From assembly GCA_029558835.1 (NCBI GenBank), contig JAKQDH010000202.1, positions 1 through 64,000 of the forward strand: a stretch of DNA of 64,000 nt. The letters run 5' to 3'. The position numbers were made by a program, and so were the translations under genes. Below, in pieces: positions 25,421 through 35,336 of the stretch (positions are counted from its first letter, which is position 1; each line of letters begins with the position of its first letter). The stretch is from Planctomycetota bacterium. GTDB taxonomy: Bacteria; Planctomycetota; Phycisphaerae; UBA1845. The notes under the pieces were generated by a model that worked only from the letters and a program-made list of their open reading frames with translations, was not told where the DNA came from and did no database searches.

Positions 25421-27012
25421 CTCGCTTGCAGCGTCGCGTTGATGGCACCTGGGTCGTGCTGGCAGGCGCGCTCCTGCTGGCCGGCGTCGTGCGCTTCTGG
25501 CAGCTTGGGGAGCAGGATTACTGGGTCGATGAGCTGCACGCCCTGGTTGATTCCGCGGGCAAACAGAGCGTGCTGGCGGCGATCCCGTATGACCGGGTCC
25601 TGGCCGAGTTGCCTGACCTGACCGGCATCGCCGGCGACACCGGCGTGGCCGACGCGTGGCGCGGCATGCGTCAGGAGACCCACCCGCCGTTGTACTTCTT
25701 GTTGCTGTATGGGTGGCGAAGCCTCGTGGGCGATGAGGAGTTCGCGGTCCGGGCATTGTCGGCGGCGCTTTCGGTGCTGTCCGTCATTCCGGTTTTCCTC
25801 ACTTTGCGCGCTTATGGTCGCGCCGAGGTGGGCGCGGCGGCCGCGTGCGTGCTGGCGGCGGCGTTTGGACACATCTACGTTGGCCAGCAGAATCGTCAAT
25901 ACAGTCTCGCACTGGGGCTGGTGGCCTGTGCCTACTGGTTCTGGGCGCGCTTCGAAGGTTGCGGGGCGAGCACGAGACGCGGAGAGGGACGCGGTTCGGA
26001 TCGCCGGGGCAGCGGCGCGCGGGGCGCTGCGGCCACGTGGGTATGGAGCGCCCTCTACGGCGCGGCGCTGCTGGCGGCCATGCTCACGCATTACATCGCC
26101 GCTCTGCCGCTGGCCGGTCACGCGGTGTATGTGCTGGCGCGGGGGCGCGGGCGAGAACGACTGACGTGGGCGACGGCCACGATTGCGGCCGCGGGGACGT
26201 TCCTGCTCTTGTGGGGGCCGCAACTTGCGCAACAGTTTCCCCACATGCGGGCGGTTGCCCCGGTGCTGGCTGAAAGTGGACCACAACATGAGTTTGACAC
26301 ACTGGTGAGGTTTGCCAACGTGCCCCTGCGTCTGCTGTTCCACCTGGCGGGCGGCAACGTGAATCCCGCACAGGCTGCGGCCGGGTGCGTGTTGATGATT
26401 ACAGTACTTCTGGCACTGCATCGGCGCTGGGAGCGCGAGGCGGTTCTGTTCGGTTTGTGGTTCGCGGTCCCGGTGGCGTTCCTGGGTATGGTGGACATCA
26501 CGTCGGGGCGCGGGACACTCGGGCATCTGCGCTATCCTGTGTTTGCGCTGCCGGGGCTGGTGGTGCTCCTGGTGCTGGCGGCGCGGCGATTGCCGCGGCG
26601 AGGCTGGGTCGCGTGCGTGTGTGGCATCACGATCCTCTCGCTGGTTTCGCTGTCGTATCCGACGCGGCGAAACCCGGATGCGCGCGTGGCCGCCGAGTTG
26701 CTGGCCGGGCAGATGCGGCCGGGGGACCTGCTTGTTTGTGATGGGACCAACCAGCTCGAGCACTGGCCTCGGACCTTGATGCTCGTTACCACCTACTATC
26801 TGCCTCGGCCGTACCCGCCGCTGTTGCTGCTGAGCCGGCTTCCCAGCGCGGCACTGATGAGCGAGGTCGGCGTATACGGCCGGCTGTTTGTGGTGTCGGG
26901 GTGGAGTGATCAGCAGCCGTGGGTCCCGCCGCCCCCCTACCGGCAGACGCTGACTACGCCGTGGCTTTGGGACCTGGGGCCGATACGGGTGTATGAACGG
27001 CAGACGGAATAG
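25417..27012 (+). CDS. GT-C membrane glycosyltransferase (GT39/ArnT-like)
   Basis: Predicted polytopic protein of 531 residues. Its first membrane helix is followed by QDYWVDELHALVDS (about 33-47). The acidic WVDE motif in the first periplasmic loop is the usual catalytic site of lipid-phosphate-sugar dependent GT-C enzymes. At least nine hydrophobic segments follow, then a soluble-looking C-terminal part. It overlaps the purQ stop codon as ATGA, so it is co-translated with purine genes, although no functional link is obvious. A basic Gly/Arg/Ser-rich stretch at about 185-207 (GASTRRGEGRGSDRRGSGAR) falls between two helices and may be repeat-derived (GCGGTTCGGATCGCC at DNA level). Confidence 0.8.
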   Translation: MTRLQRRVDGTWVVLAGALLLAGVVRFWQLGEQDYWVDELHALVDSAGKQSVLAAIPYDRVLAELPDLTGIAGDTGVADAWRGMRQETHPPLYFLLLYGWRSLVGDEEFAVRALSAALSVLSVIPVFLTLRAYGRAEVGAAAACVLAAAFGHIYVGQQNRQYSLALGLVACAYWFWARFEGCGASTRRGEGRGSDRRGSGARGAAATWVWSALYGAALLAAMLTHYIAALPLAGHAVYVLARGRGRERLTWATATIAAAGTFLLLWGPQLAQQFPHMRAVAPVLAESGPQHEFDTLVRFANVPLRLLFHLAGGNVNPAQAAAGCVLMITVLLALHRRWEREAVLFGLWFAVPVAFLGMVDITSGRGTLGHLRYPVFALPGLVVLLVLAARRLPRRGWVACVCGITILSLVSLSYPTRRNPDARVAAELLAGQMRPGDLLVCDGTNQLEHWPRTLMLVTTYYLPRPYPPLLLLSRLPSAALMSEVGVYGRLFVVSGWSDQQPWVPPPPYRQTLTTPWLWDLGPIRVYERQTE

Positions 27013-27042
27013 CGAAGTAAGAATAGCGAATAGCGAATGAAA

Positions 27043-27085
27043 GGCGCCCGGCGCTGCGCGTTAGAAGGCGCAGGCGCCGGGCGCC
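27043..27085. terminator. Strong hairpin between convergent genes
   Basis: GGCGCCCGGCGCTGCGC and GCGCAGGCGCCGGGCGCC pair over 17 bases with one bulged G, around an eight-base loop. The position between two convergent genes suggests bidirectional termination. No clear T-tract follows on either side. A family D-like AGCGAATAGCGAATG string precedes it. Confidence 0.6.
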
Positions 27086-27120
27086 CGCAGTAGTGGCACG
27101 ACTGGCCACTTCCGCAGCGT

Positions 27121-27711
27121 CTATCCCTTGCGGTGCGAGGTGCCCTCCAGCTCCATCACTTTGTGCTTGAAGAACCACCAGCTCCGCGTCCACTCGGTCC
27201 AGGTCCATTGCTGGGTGTTGTCGTCGACGAAGACGGCCTTGCCTTCACCGAAGGTCGCTTTGCCCAGCGGTGAGTTGCGGGTGCACGCCTTGAAGTGCCA
27301 GGTTCTCGAATCGGGCGCGTAGGTCGCGAGCCCCTCGGACGTTTCGCCCGAGCTGTTGGCGAACCACATGCGATACTCTTCGGCCTTGGGGTCCCACACC
27401 CAGAACCCCACGCCGCGCATCTTCTCCTCGCCGTCGCCCATGGCATATTCCATGTGATCGACGAGGACCCAGCCGTCCGCCTCCCAGCTCAGCGTCTCAG
27501 CGCCCTTGCTGACAACGACTTCCGGCGCCCCCACCATCTTCACGTTGGCCGTGCCTTCCCAGGTGCCGACGAACATGTTCAGCGCGTCCAGCGCCGCCGG
27601 CCGCTGCGGCGCCTGCCAGTCGCTCATGTCCATGGCCGCGCGATGACAGCCGGGCAGCATGAAGATGCTCACTGCCAGAACGGCGCCCAGTGCAACCTGC
27701 CTGGTTCTCAT
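27121..27711 (-). CDS. DUF1579-like lipoprotein
   Basis: 196-residue predicted lipoprotein with lipobox MLPGC. The conserved N-terminal pattern of the DUF1579 group appears as LNMFVGTWEGTANVKMVG, and the beta strands that follow (WVLVDHMEYAMGDGEEKMRG, FWVWDPKAEEYRMWF) fit its small beta-barrel. Its function is unknown. ATG 27711 is chosen because it starts the signal sequence. The gene is the last of a minus-strand series but is separated from the RDD gene by about 300 bases of repeats. Confidence 0.75.
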   Translation of the reverse strand: MRTRQVALGAVLAVSIFMLPGCHRAAMDMSDWQAPQRPAALDALNMFVGTWEGTANVKMVGAPEVVVSKGAETLSWEADGWVLVDHMEYAMGDGEEKMRGVGFWVWDPKAEEYRMWFANSSGETSEGLATYAPDSRTWHFKACTRNSPLGKATFGEGKAVFVDDNTQQWTWTEWTRSWWFFKHKVMELEGTSHRKG

Positions 27712-27775
27712 ACTTGTTCCTCCCATGTATCGGGTTTCCAGTTCCTCAGCCTCAAACAGCAACAGTCCCTAACAC

Positions 27776-27870
27776 GACACCCCTCCCTTCCAGGGAGTGG
27801 CGCGGGAAGGGTCGGACCCCAGCGGTGTCCCCCCTCACCCTACCCTCTCCCCCAAGGAAAGAGGGGTTCT
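27776..27870. repeat. Two adjacent family B elements
   Basis: The first reads ACCCCTCCCTTCCAGGGAGT then GGCGCGGGAAGGG. The second, at 27828-27870, reads CCCCTCACCCTACCCTCTCC then CCCAAGGAAAGAGGGG. They lie in the gap upstream of the DUF1579-like gene. Confidence 0.75.
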
Positions 27871-27956
27871 GCCACGCGTCAGAGAGTCCTCAGCGGTCCA
27901 GTGCAGGACTCTCGATCCTGAGTCGGCGTCTCGTCGACCGCTGCATTCGAGGCTTT

Positions 27957-27986
27957 CCACGTCGGCCACGGGGGGCCGACGCTACA
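27957..27986. repeat. Family C element
   Basis: CACGTCGGCCACGGGGGGCC then GACGCTAC, the full family C core, 22 bases before the RDD gene's stop codon. Confidence 0.85.
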
Positions 27987-28007
27987 GCCTACCCAGGTGG
28001 TTCGATC

Positions 28008-28775
28008 TTACAACGCCCGTCCGAGTCCTTCCTCTCTGCTGTCCAGCACGGGTGGCACCACCGGGGGCGCGATCGCCGCAGCGGCGATCGGGCGGCCGCA
28101 CTCCGGGCAAACGCCCGACACGTTGCCGCGCAGATCGTAGCCGCAGTTGACACAGATGTGCCCGCGGGTGTCGAACGGCAGGCGATGCGCGTATTTCTTC
28201 CAGACGACCTTCGTGCGCGCCACGCCGTCACCCCAGCGCGGGCCGCGGCAAAGCCGCATAGCAATATACAGAAGCAGTATTGACGCCATCGCCACCACGA
28301 GCATCAGCCAAGGCACTAGTCCCGCCAGGTTATAACACACGCTTTGTACCAACATGATCCCCACCACCGGCAGGTTGCGCAAGAAAGAGCGGCCGAAGGT
28401 GATGGGTTCGAGCGTGTCCACATCAACAACTTGCACGCCGGCCAGCCATTTGAACGGCGAATAGCCTCCGAAGCCGTCCTTGAAGCCGAACGCCACGATC
28501 ATCAGATTGAACGCCACCTGCCAGAAGACCTCTGCGTCCGCCAGGGCCGGGGGCAGGACGAGGCTCAGTAGGCCGAGCGTCATCCCCACCGCGAGACTGA
28601 AGCACAGGTTGTCCAGGATGAACGCCGCCTGTCGGCGGTTCGCCAAGCTGTAGTAGCATTTTCGGCAGACGCGGACGCCGTACAGGAGCAGGTGCTTGCG
28701 GGTTCTCCACTTCGTGCCCAGACAGATGGGGCAGCAGGGAGGATGAAGCGTGGTGGGCGTCGGCGGCATCGTCAT
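28008..28775 (-). CDS. RDD-family membrane protein flanked by zinc ribbons
   Basis: 255 residues in three parts. The N-terminus has a possible zinc site, CCPICLGTKW...CRKCYYSLANRRQ. A four-helix RDD-like membrane domain follows (about 60-185), including GFKDGFGGYSPFKWLAGVQV. The C-terminus has a ribbon CVNCGYDLRGNVSGVCPECG, a sequence I associate with planctomycete proteins. RDD proteins are membrane proteins of mostly unknown function. ATG 28775 has GGGAG nine bases upstream; the frame extends further but only through a family A remnant. Confidence 0.78.
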   Translation of the reverse strand: MTMPPTPTTLHPPCCPICLGTKWRTRKHLLLYGVRVCRKCYYSLANRRQAAFILDNLCFSLAVGMTLGLLSLVLPPALADAEVFWQVAFNLMIVAFGFKDGFGGYSPFKWLAGVQVVDVDTLEPITFGRSFLRNLPVVGIMLVQSVCYNLAGLVPWLMLVVAMASILLLYIAMRLCRGPRWGDGVARTKVVWKKYAHRLPFDTRGHICVNCGYDLRGNVSGVCPECGRPIAAAAIAPPVVPPVLDSREEGLGRAL

Positions 28776-28830
28776 GGCAAGCTTTCTCCCGCGCCGGCAT
28801 GCCGGCGCCTGCGGCTTGGGCATACCACCC
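28774..28830. repeat. Family A half element
   Basis: CGCCGGCATGCCGGCGCCTG then CGGCTTGGGCATACCACCC. This is the right half of the inverted orientation seen at 62564-62662, abutting the RDD start codon. Read from the minus strand it would extend the protein N-terminus as MPKPQAPAC. Confidence 0.75.
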
Positions 28831-28925
28831 GATAGGTTCCAGGCTCGTGCGGTCCCACTGAGAAACCATCTCAGAGTTCCGTCTCTCCCGGCGAGGGGGC
28901 GGGGAGGGTCAAATCGCTGCCGCCC

Positions 28926-28965
28926 AGCCCCTCACCCTGCCCTCTCCCCCGGAAGGAGAGGGGTC
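28926..28965. repeat. Family B element
   Basis: CCCCTCACCCTGCCCTCTCC then CCCGGAAGGAGAGGGG, a hairpin eight bases beyond the icd stop codon. It could act as the icd terminator. Confidence 0.8.
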
Positions 28966-28973
28966 TTCAGGCC

Positions 28974-30275
<1,302 letters not shown>

Positions 30276-30513
30276 GGCTGCTGGTCCTCCCGCCGGCGGC
30301 CGGCTTCGGTGATACGACAACGGCGCCGATGTTCGTCCGCTCCGCAACGCTCGTGGCAAGGGAGCCTCGCCGCGGCCGTCCCGAACCCCGGCGGTGTCCT
30401 CTCGGTGCGACGCCGATGCCGGTCGCATGATACGCCGCCGGTGCGGCGCGTCAACCAAGTCGTTCGTCGAGCGCACCAACGCGTGACACCGGCGCGCCTC
30501 CGTCAACGGGGTA

Positions 30514-31704
30514 CTATGGCGTCAACGAGCGGTGCAGGGCAAGCAGGCTGAAGGCGACGCCGTAGGGCCGGTCGTAGCGGTGCACGTCGTAGTCCCACAT
30601 GGAGCCGTCTTCCTGCTGGGTCTTGAGGATCTCACGGCACAGCTTCGGCCACCACTGGGCCTGTTCCTCGGGCGGCAGGGTGGCGATGACGAGGCCGGCG
30701 TAGTAGTGCCCGAACAGGTAGAAGTAGCCGGAGTTGTAGTAGTACGCCTCGTGCGGGACCGGCTTGTGCATGGCGATGTCGAGGAACTTGTGCTCGCGGA
30801 AGAAGTGCGTGAGGCCGAAGCGCCGATCTTCGAGGGGCACGTCCCGGCCGGCGGCCAGCAGGGCCGCCTGACAGACCTGGATGCGGGACAGGGAGCCCTT
30901 TACCTGGTCAATGTACTCCGAATGCAGGTTCGGAATAACGCGGGCGTGGTAGGAGTAGGCACCGTTGGGCAAGCGGCAGCGCTGGACGAGACGGACGGCC
31001 CGGTCGATCACCGCCTGATCGACAATGAAGCCCTGGCGCTTGGCGTCTTCCATGGCCACGACGGCGGCCGCAGTCATGAAACTCGTGGACCACTGGGGCC
31101 GCTGGGTGCGCGGGACGTCAAACGCAAGGTAGCCCCAACCGCCGTCAACGGATTGAAAGTGTGCCAGCGCGTCGAAGTACTTGGGAACGGCCGCGGCGAT
31201 TTGCTCATGGATGGCCGGCGCGGCGTAGCGCGGGTGCCCGGCCGCGGCCGCCAGACCCTGCAACCCGTAGATGTACGCCCAGTTGTTCATCAGGTCCCAC
31301 TCGTTGGGACGTTTCACGTCAGCGTTGTGGAGCAGGTACTGCACGGCGCGGTCGGTGGCGTCGGCGGCCTCCGGCGGCGGGCCAACCTCGAGCAGGGCGG
31401 CCACGCAGAGGCCGGTGGTGGCCACTTTCCAGGCGCGATGGGTCTCGGGATTGGGCCACATCTCGCCGGACCAGGTGGTGATGGAGTCCTGCGGGCCACC
31501 CCAGGAGCCATCGGAGTTCTGGTCCTGCACGAGAAAAGCGACCGCGCGGGTAATCGAATCGTGTACGCTCTGCGGGTCGGGCGCGTTGGCCACGTCGGCC
31601 GCCAGCACAAAGGACACAAGCCAGAGCAATGCGAGGATCGGTACACAGGACGACGCAAGTGGCGCACCGGGAGGGTGGCATGCCCAAGCCGAAGGCGCCG
31701 GCAT
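30514..31704 (-). CDS. Prenyltransferase/squalene-oxidase-like repeat protein, exported
   Basis: The mature part resembles the alpha/alpha-barrel of prenyltransferase and squalene-cyclase repeats ([50 protein letters not shown]). No DxDD cyclase motif was found, so catalysis is doubtful; planctomycetes have many such exported proteins. A hydrophobic segment [17 protein letters not shown] precedes the barrel. The start is a puzzle: the only ATG close to it, 31704, lies inside a family A element (giving [13 protein letters not shown]). GTG or TTG codons inside the signal peptide are alternatives. The element probably replaced the original 5' end. Confidence 0.7.
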   Translation of the reverse strand: MPAPSAWACHPPGAPLASSCVPILALLWLVSFVLAADVANAPDPQSVHDSITRAVAFLVQDQNSDGSWGGPQDSITTWSGEMWPNPETHRAWKVATTGLCVAALLEVGPPPEAADATDRAVQYLLHNADVKRPNEWDLMNNWAYIYGLQGLAAAAGHPRYAAPAIHEQIAAAVPKYFDALAHFQSVDGGWGYLAFDVPRTQRPQWSTSFMTAAAVVAMEDAKRQGFIVDQAVIDRAVRLVQRCRLPNGAYSYHARVIPNLHSEYIDQVKGSLSRIQVCQAALLAAGRDVPLEDRRFGLTHFFREHKFLDIAMHKPVPHEAYYYNSGYFYLFGHYYAGLVIATLPPEEQAQWWPKLCREILKTQQEDGSMWDYDVHRYDRPYGVAFSLLALHRSLTP

Positions 31705-31771
31705 GCTGCGGCAGAAGCCGCCTGCTTCTCCGGGAGAAGGCATGGCGGCGCGGCGCTTGGCCATGCCGCCC
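31673..31771. repeat. Family A hairpin element at the 5' end of a gene
   Basis: GGGTGGCATGCCCAAGCCGA to GCGCTTGGCCATGCCGCCC, about 100 bases. It overlaps the candidate start codon of the prenyltransferase-like gene and is open in that gene's frame. Confidence 0.88.
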
Positions 31772-31849
31772 CATCCCACCTGCTTGCTCCGCCATTGCGT
31801 CGAGCCACTTAGCGTAGCCCCGTCGAGGGAAGGTCGAAGGGCGTTGGCA

Positions 31850-31891
31850 CCCCCTCTCACCTTGCCCTCTCCCCCCAGGGGGAGAGGGATA
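31850..31891. repeat. Family B element
   Basis: CCCCTCTCACCTTGCCCTCT then CCCCCCAGGGGGAGAGGG, between the prenyltransferase-like and coiled-coil lipoprotein genes. Confidence 0.85.
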
Positions 31892-31934
31892 TTGGACGGT
31901 GCTCCATCCGGAGTGTACTGCCGAGGCATGGGCG

Positions 31935-32885
31935 TCACTCCGTTGGCGTGCCGGGTTGGTCGGGGGTCTTGGCCGGCTGCTCACCGAGGGGCGCCGCCTG
32001 GTCCTTCTTCTGCCGCTCGGCCTGTTTCTTGTCGTGTTCCTTCTTCGCCTTGTCCCGTTCCTTCTCCAGGACCTTGAGGTCGGCCTCCTGTTGCACGATG
32101 GTGGCCTCGGCGGTCATGATGTTGATGTCCTGGTCGAGAGCGGAGGCAGCGGCATCGCGTTTCACGCGTTCGAGGCGGCGTTGGGCCTGTTCGAGTCTCT
32201 GCTGTTCCTCGCGGGTTTCGAGGGGGATCGTCTTCTCGATAAGGGTCTGGAACTCACGGTGACGCAGGTCGAGATCCGCGCGGGCGCGTTCGAGTCGTCG
32301 GCGGCCACGCTCGAGGACGATCTCCTTGGTCTGATCGGCGAAGTCCTCGGCCGCGTACATCAGCTCGAGTTGGTGAAGTTCCTCTTCTGCTTCCTTGGTG
32401 CCGTCTTCAGCGCGTTGGAGGCCGAGCTTCGCCCAATCAACCCGCGTGGGTAGGTTGCGTTCCAGGAAGATGCTCAAGCGCTGCTCGGCAACGGCCAAGT
32501 CGAATTGGGCTTCGAGCAAAGCGATGTCGTTCTGGATGGCCGCGTGTTGCCGGCCGAGCTGAGTACGCGCGAGACGCTGCCGGGAGATGTTCAGCTCGCG
32601 CACAGCCCGTTCGCGCTTGCGGGCGAACTCCTCCTCCTTGTCGGCCCACTCCTCGGCTTCTTTGGCGGCACTTTCGGCCTCGGTCTCCTTCGCCTCGGCC
32701 GGCATTTCGCCAGCGGGCGAGGTTGCCTCGGGTGCAGATGGGGCGGCCGCCTGCGCAGCGGGCGCCGGCGGCACCGGCGATGGCGCTCCGGGCGTGGTGC
32801 GCCGAAGCAGCGCGCAGCCCGGCAGAACCCCGAGGGTCACGAGCAGGCAGGCCAAGCGAAAGGTCAGCAGCAGGCGTCCATGCAT
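31935..32885 (-). CDS. Coiled-coil lipoprotein
   Basis: 316 residues. The lipobox is VLPGC, then a Pro/Ala-rich linker, then about 220 residues of nearly continuous charged coiled coil (EEWADKEEEFARKRERAVRE to KVLEKERDKAKKEHDKKQAE), ending in a Pro/Gln-rich tail. No catalytic motif is seen. Such proteins often span part of the periplasm or act in envelope scaffolding; that role is inference. ATG 32885 gives the lipoprotein signal directly; the frame start at 32918 adds only 11 residues. Confidence 0.72.
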   Translation of the reverse strand: MHGRLLLTFRLACLLVTLGVLPGCALLRRTTPGAPSPVPPAPAAQAAAPSAPEATSPAGEMPAEAKETEAESAAKEAEEWADKEEEFARKRERAVRELNISRQRLARTQLGRQHAAIQNDIALLEAQFDLAVAEQRLSIFLERNLPTRVDWAKLGLQRAEDGTKEAEEELHQLELMYAAEDFADQTKEIVLERGRRRLERARADLDLRHREFQTLIEKTIPLETREEQQRLEQAQRRLERVKRDAAASALDQDINIMTAEATIVQQEADLKVLEKERDKAKKEHDKKQAERQKKDQAAPLGEQPAKTPDQPGTPTE

Positions 32886-33078
32886 GGTGGTATCACTCCC
32901 GCATACGAGGAAGGGCAACCAGAGGCACCAAAGCTAGCGGGTCGGCAACCCGACTCAGGGCGCGCCCGACCGAGTGCGCGGCCCCAGGGGGCAGCCTACC
33001 ATAGGGGGCGGGATTCGGGTACCGTGTGGGGATGGAGGGGGCCGTGGCGGTCCGGTGACCCCCGGATGGTGAGTTCTC

Positions 33079-35184
33079 ATGGCTGCTGCACATTGGCTTT
33101 CCCAGCTTAACCCTTCCCAGTACGAAGCGGTAACTTACGGTGACGGTCCGCTGCTGGTGGTGGCGGGCGCGGGGACCGGGAAGACCAAGACGCTGGCGTG
33201 CCGGGTGGCGCATCTAGTGGAGCGCGGGGTGCGGCCCGATCGCATCCTGCTGCTGACGTTCACGCGCCGGGCGGCGGCCGAGATGCTTGATCGGGCGGCC
33301 AAGCTGACCACGCAGAGTACGCTGACGAAGGTTTGGGGCGGGACGTTTCACGCCGTGGCGAACCGGTTGTTGCGGCTGTATGCCCGGGCGGTCGGCTTGA
33401 CGGAGGGGTTCACGGTCATCGACGAGGAGGACGCGGCCGACATTCTGAACCTGATCCGCACGGAGCTGGGGTTCGGCAAGAAGGACCGGCGCTTCCCCCG
33501 CAAGGCGACGCTGGCGAAGATCTACTCGCACACCGTCAACGCCGAGAAGCCGCTGAGCGAAGTAGTGGAGCGGCACTTCCCGTGGTGCCGGGGTGATCTC
33601 GAAGCGCTGGGGGAGATTTTCGGGCGTTACGCGCGCCGCAAGCGGGCGAGCAACGTCGTCGACTATGACGACCTGCTGCTGCTGTGGCGGCTGCTGTGCA
33701 CGCAGCCGGGTGTCGGCGAGCGCGTCGGCGAGCGGTTCGACCACGTCCTGGTGGATGAGTACCAGGATACGAATGCGATTCAGGCCCAGATCCTGGTGGG
33801 CATGCGGCAGCGGTGCAAGAACATCATGGCGGTGGGGGACGACGCCCAGTCGATCTACTCATTCCGGGCAGCCACCATCCGCAACATCCTGGACTTCCCC
33901 GAGCGGTTCCTCGGTACGCACGTGGTGACGCTGGAGGAAAACTACCGCTCGACGCAACCGATCCTGGCCGCCTCGAACACGGTGATGAGCTATGCGCGGG
34001 AGCGGTACACAAAGGAGTTGCGTTCCCAGCGGCCGTCGGAGCAGAAGCCGGTGCTGCTCACGTGCGTCGATGAGGCGCAGCAGTCGCGTCTGGTGTGTCA
34101 CCACGTGCTCGAACACCGCGAGCGCGGGCTCCAGTTGATGCAACAGGCGGTGCTGTTTCGCGCCGGGCATCACAGCGCCCAGTTGGAGGTAGAACTCGCC
34201 AGCCGCAACATCCCGTTCCGCAAGTACGGCGGGCTGCGGTTCGTCGAAGCGGCCCACATTAAGGACCTGGTGGCGTTTCTGCGGGTGCTGGAGAACCCGC
34301 ATGACGAGCTGAGCTGGTTCCGGGTGCTGCAGCTTCTGGAGGGCATCGGTCCGGCGGCCGCCCGGCGGATCATCAGGCAATTGGGCGTGCACCGGATGCA
34401 GCCGGAGGGGGAAGGCGAGGCCGCCGACGAGGTTGCCGGGGAAGCCTCGCCGCTGCAGCGCCTGCTCCGCGACCCACCGAAAGTGCCGCCGGCGGCCGCG
34501 GCAGGCTTTGCCGCGTTGCGGCAGGCGTTGGGCGACTGCGCCGGGCTGGGCCGCTCGGAAGACACGGCCGCCGCGCGGGGCACGGGGATGTCCGTGGCGG
34601 CGCAGCTCGAACGCATCCGCCAGTTCTATCAGCCGGTGTTCGAGCGTCTCTATGAGAATGCCCCCGCCCGCCTGCGGGACATTGAACAGTTACAGGCGAT
34701 GGCCGTCCGGTACCGGTCGCGCCAGCGGTTCATCACCGACTTGACACTCGACCCGCCCAACTCGACGGCGGACCTGGCGGCCGCTCCCTACCTCGACGAG
34801 GACTACCTCATCCTCAGCACGATCCACTCGGCCAAGGGCATGGAGTGGAACGTCGTGCACATCATTCACGCGGCCGACGGCATGATTCCTTCCGACATGG
34901 CCACGGGGAGCGATGAGCAGATCGAGGAGGAACGACGGCTGTTCTACGTGGCGATGACGCGGGCGAAGGACATGCTCTATGTGTATTTCCCGCTGCGCTA
35001 TTATCATCACCGGTTTGGGTTGAGCGACGCGCACACCTACGCCCAGTTGACGCGGTTCCTCCCGGCGGATGCGCGGGCGTGCTTTGAGCCCCGCTTCGAG
35101 AAGTCCGATGCCGATGCGGACCAGGGCGAGCTTACGGCGCGCGTGTCCGTGGATGAGTTCCTGGATCAACTGTGGAAGCGGTGA
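33079..35184 (+). CDS. UvrD/PcrA-type superfamily 1 DNA helicase
   Basis: 701 residues with the ordered SF1A motifs. Q-motif region LNPSQYEAVTY; Walker A AGAGTGKT at 29-36; TFTRRAAAEM; VDEYQDTN (Walker B/II); VGDDAQSIYSFRAA (III); EENYRST (IV); ILSTIHSAKGMEW (V) and FYVAMTRAKDML (VI). It unwinds DNA 3'-5' in repair or replication restart. The insert around 450-520 differs from PcrA, and the C-terminal Tudor-like part is absent, so it may be a UvrD/Rep relative rather than the housekeeping UvrD. It is divergent from the coiled-coil lipoprotein gene. Confidence 0.93.
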   Translation: MAAAHWLSQLNPSQYEAVTYGDGPLLVVAGAGTGKTKTLACRVAHLVERGVRPDRILLLTFTRRAAAEMLDRAAKLTTQSTLTKVWGGTFHAVANRLLRLYARAVGLTEGFTVIDEEDAADILNLIRTELGFGKKDRRFPRKATLAKIYSHTVNAEKPLSEVVERHFPWCRGDLEALGEIFGRYARRKRASNVVDYDDLLLLWRLLCTQPGVGERVGERFDHVLVDEYQDTNAIQAQILVGMRQRCKNIMAVGDDAQSIYSFRAATIRNILDFPERFLGTHVVTLEENYRSTQPILAASNTVMSYARERYTKELRSQRPSEQKPVLLTCVDEAQQSRLVCHHVLEHRERGLQLMQQAVLFRAGHHSAQLEVELASRNIPFRKYGGLRFVEAAHIKDLVAFLRVLENPHDELSWFRVLQLLEGIGPAAARRIIRQLGVHRMQPEGEGEAADEVAGEASPLQRLLRDPPKVPPAAAAGFAALRQALGDCAGLGRSEDTAAARGTGMSVAAQLERIRQFYQPVFERLYENAPARLRDIEQLQAMAVRYRSRQRFITDLTLDPPNSTADLAAAPYLDEDYLILSTIHSAKGMEWNVVHIIHAADGMIPSDMATGSDEQIEEERRLFYVAMTRAKDMLYVYFPLRYYHHRFGLSDAHTYAQLTRFLPADARACFEPRFEKSDADADQGELTARVSVDEFLDQLWKR

Positions 35185-35271
35185 CGCGGGTTGCACGTTG
35201 GGCAGACAGGTGCCGCACCCGTACCGTTGCGGGTCGGAGCACGCGCCTGCCACGTGCGCTACTTGTGCTTC

Positions 35272-35336
35272 CTCATTCGCTATTCGCACTTCGCTATTCC
35301 GCGGCCGCTCGTTTACGGTCGCGGTTCGGACCGGCC
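35272..35336. repeat. Family D element, downstream copy
   Basis: ATTCGCTATTCGCACTTCGC then TATTCCGCGGCCGCTCGTTT and ACGGTCGCGGTTCGG. The same orientation and order of motifs recurs at 37036-37100, so the GT-C gene is flanked by direct repeats. Its right end supplies the last codons of that gene (EGRSEPRP). Confidence 0.85.

Noticed and set aside
30514-31704. A squalene-hopene cyclase
   Set aside because: Repeat pattern is compatible but the DxDD catalytic motif is absent, the barrel is too short, and an export signal precedes it.
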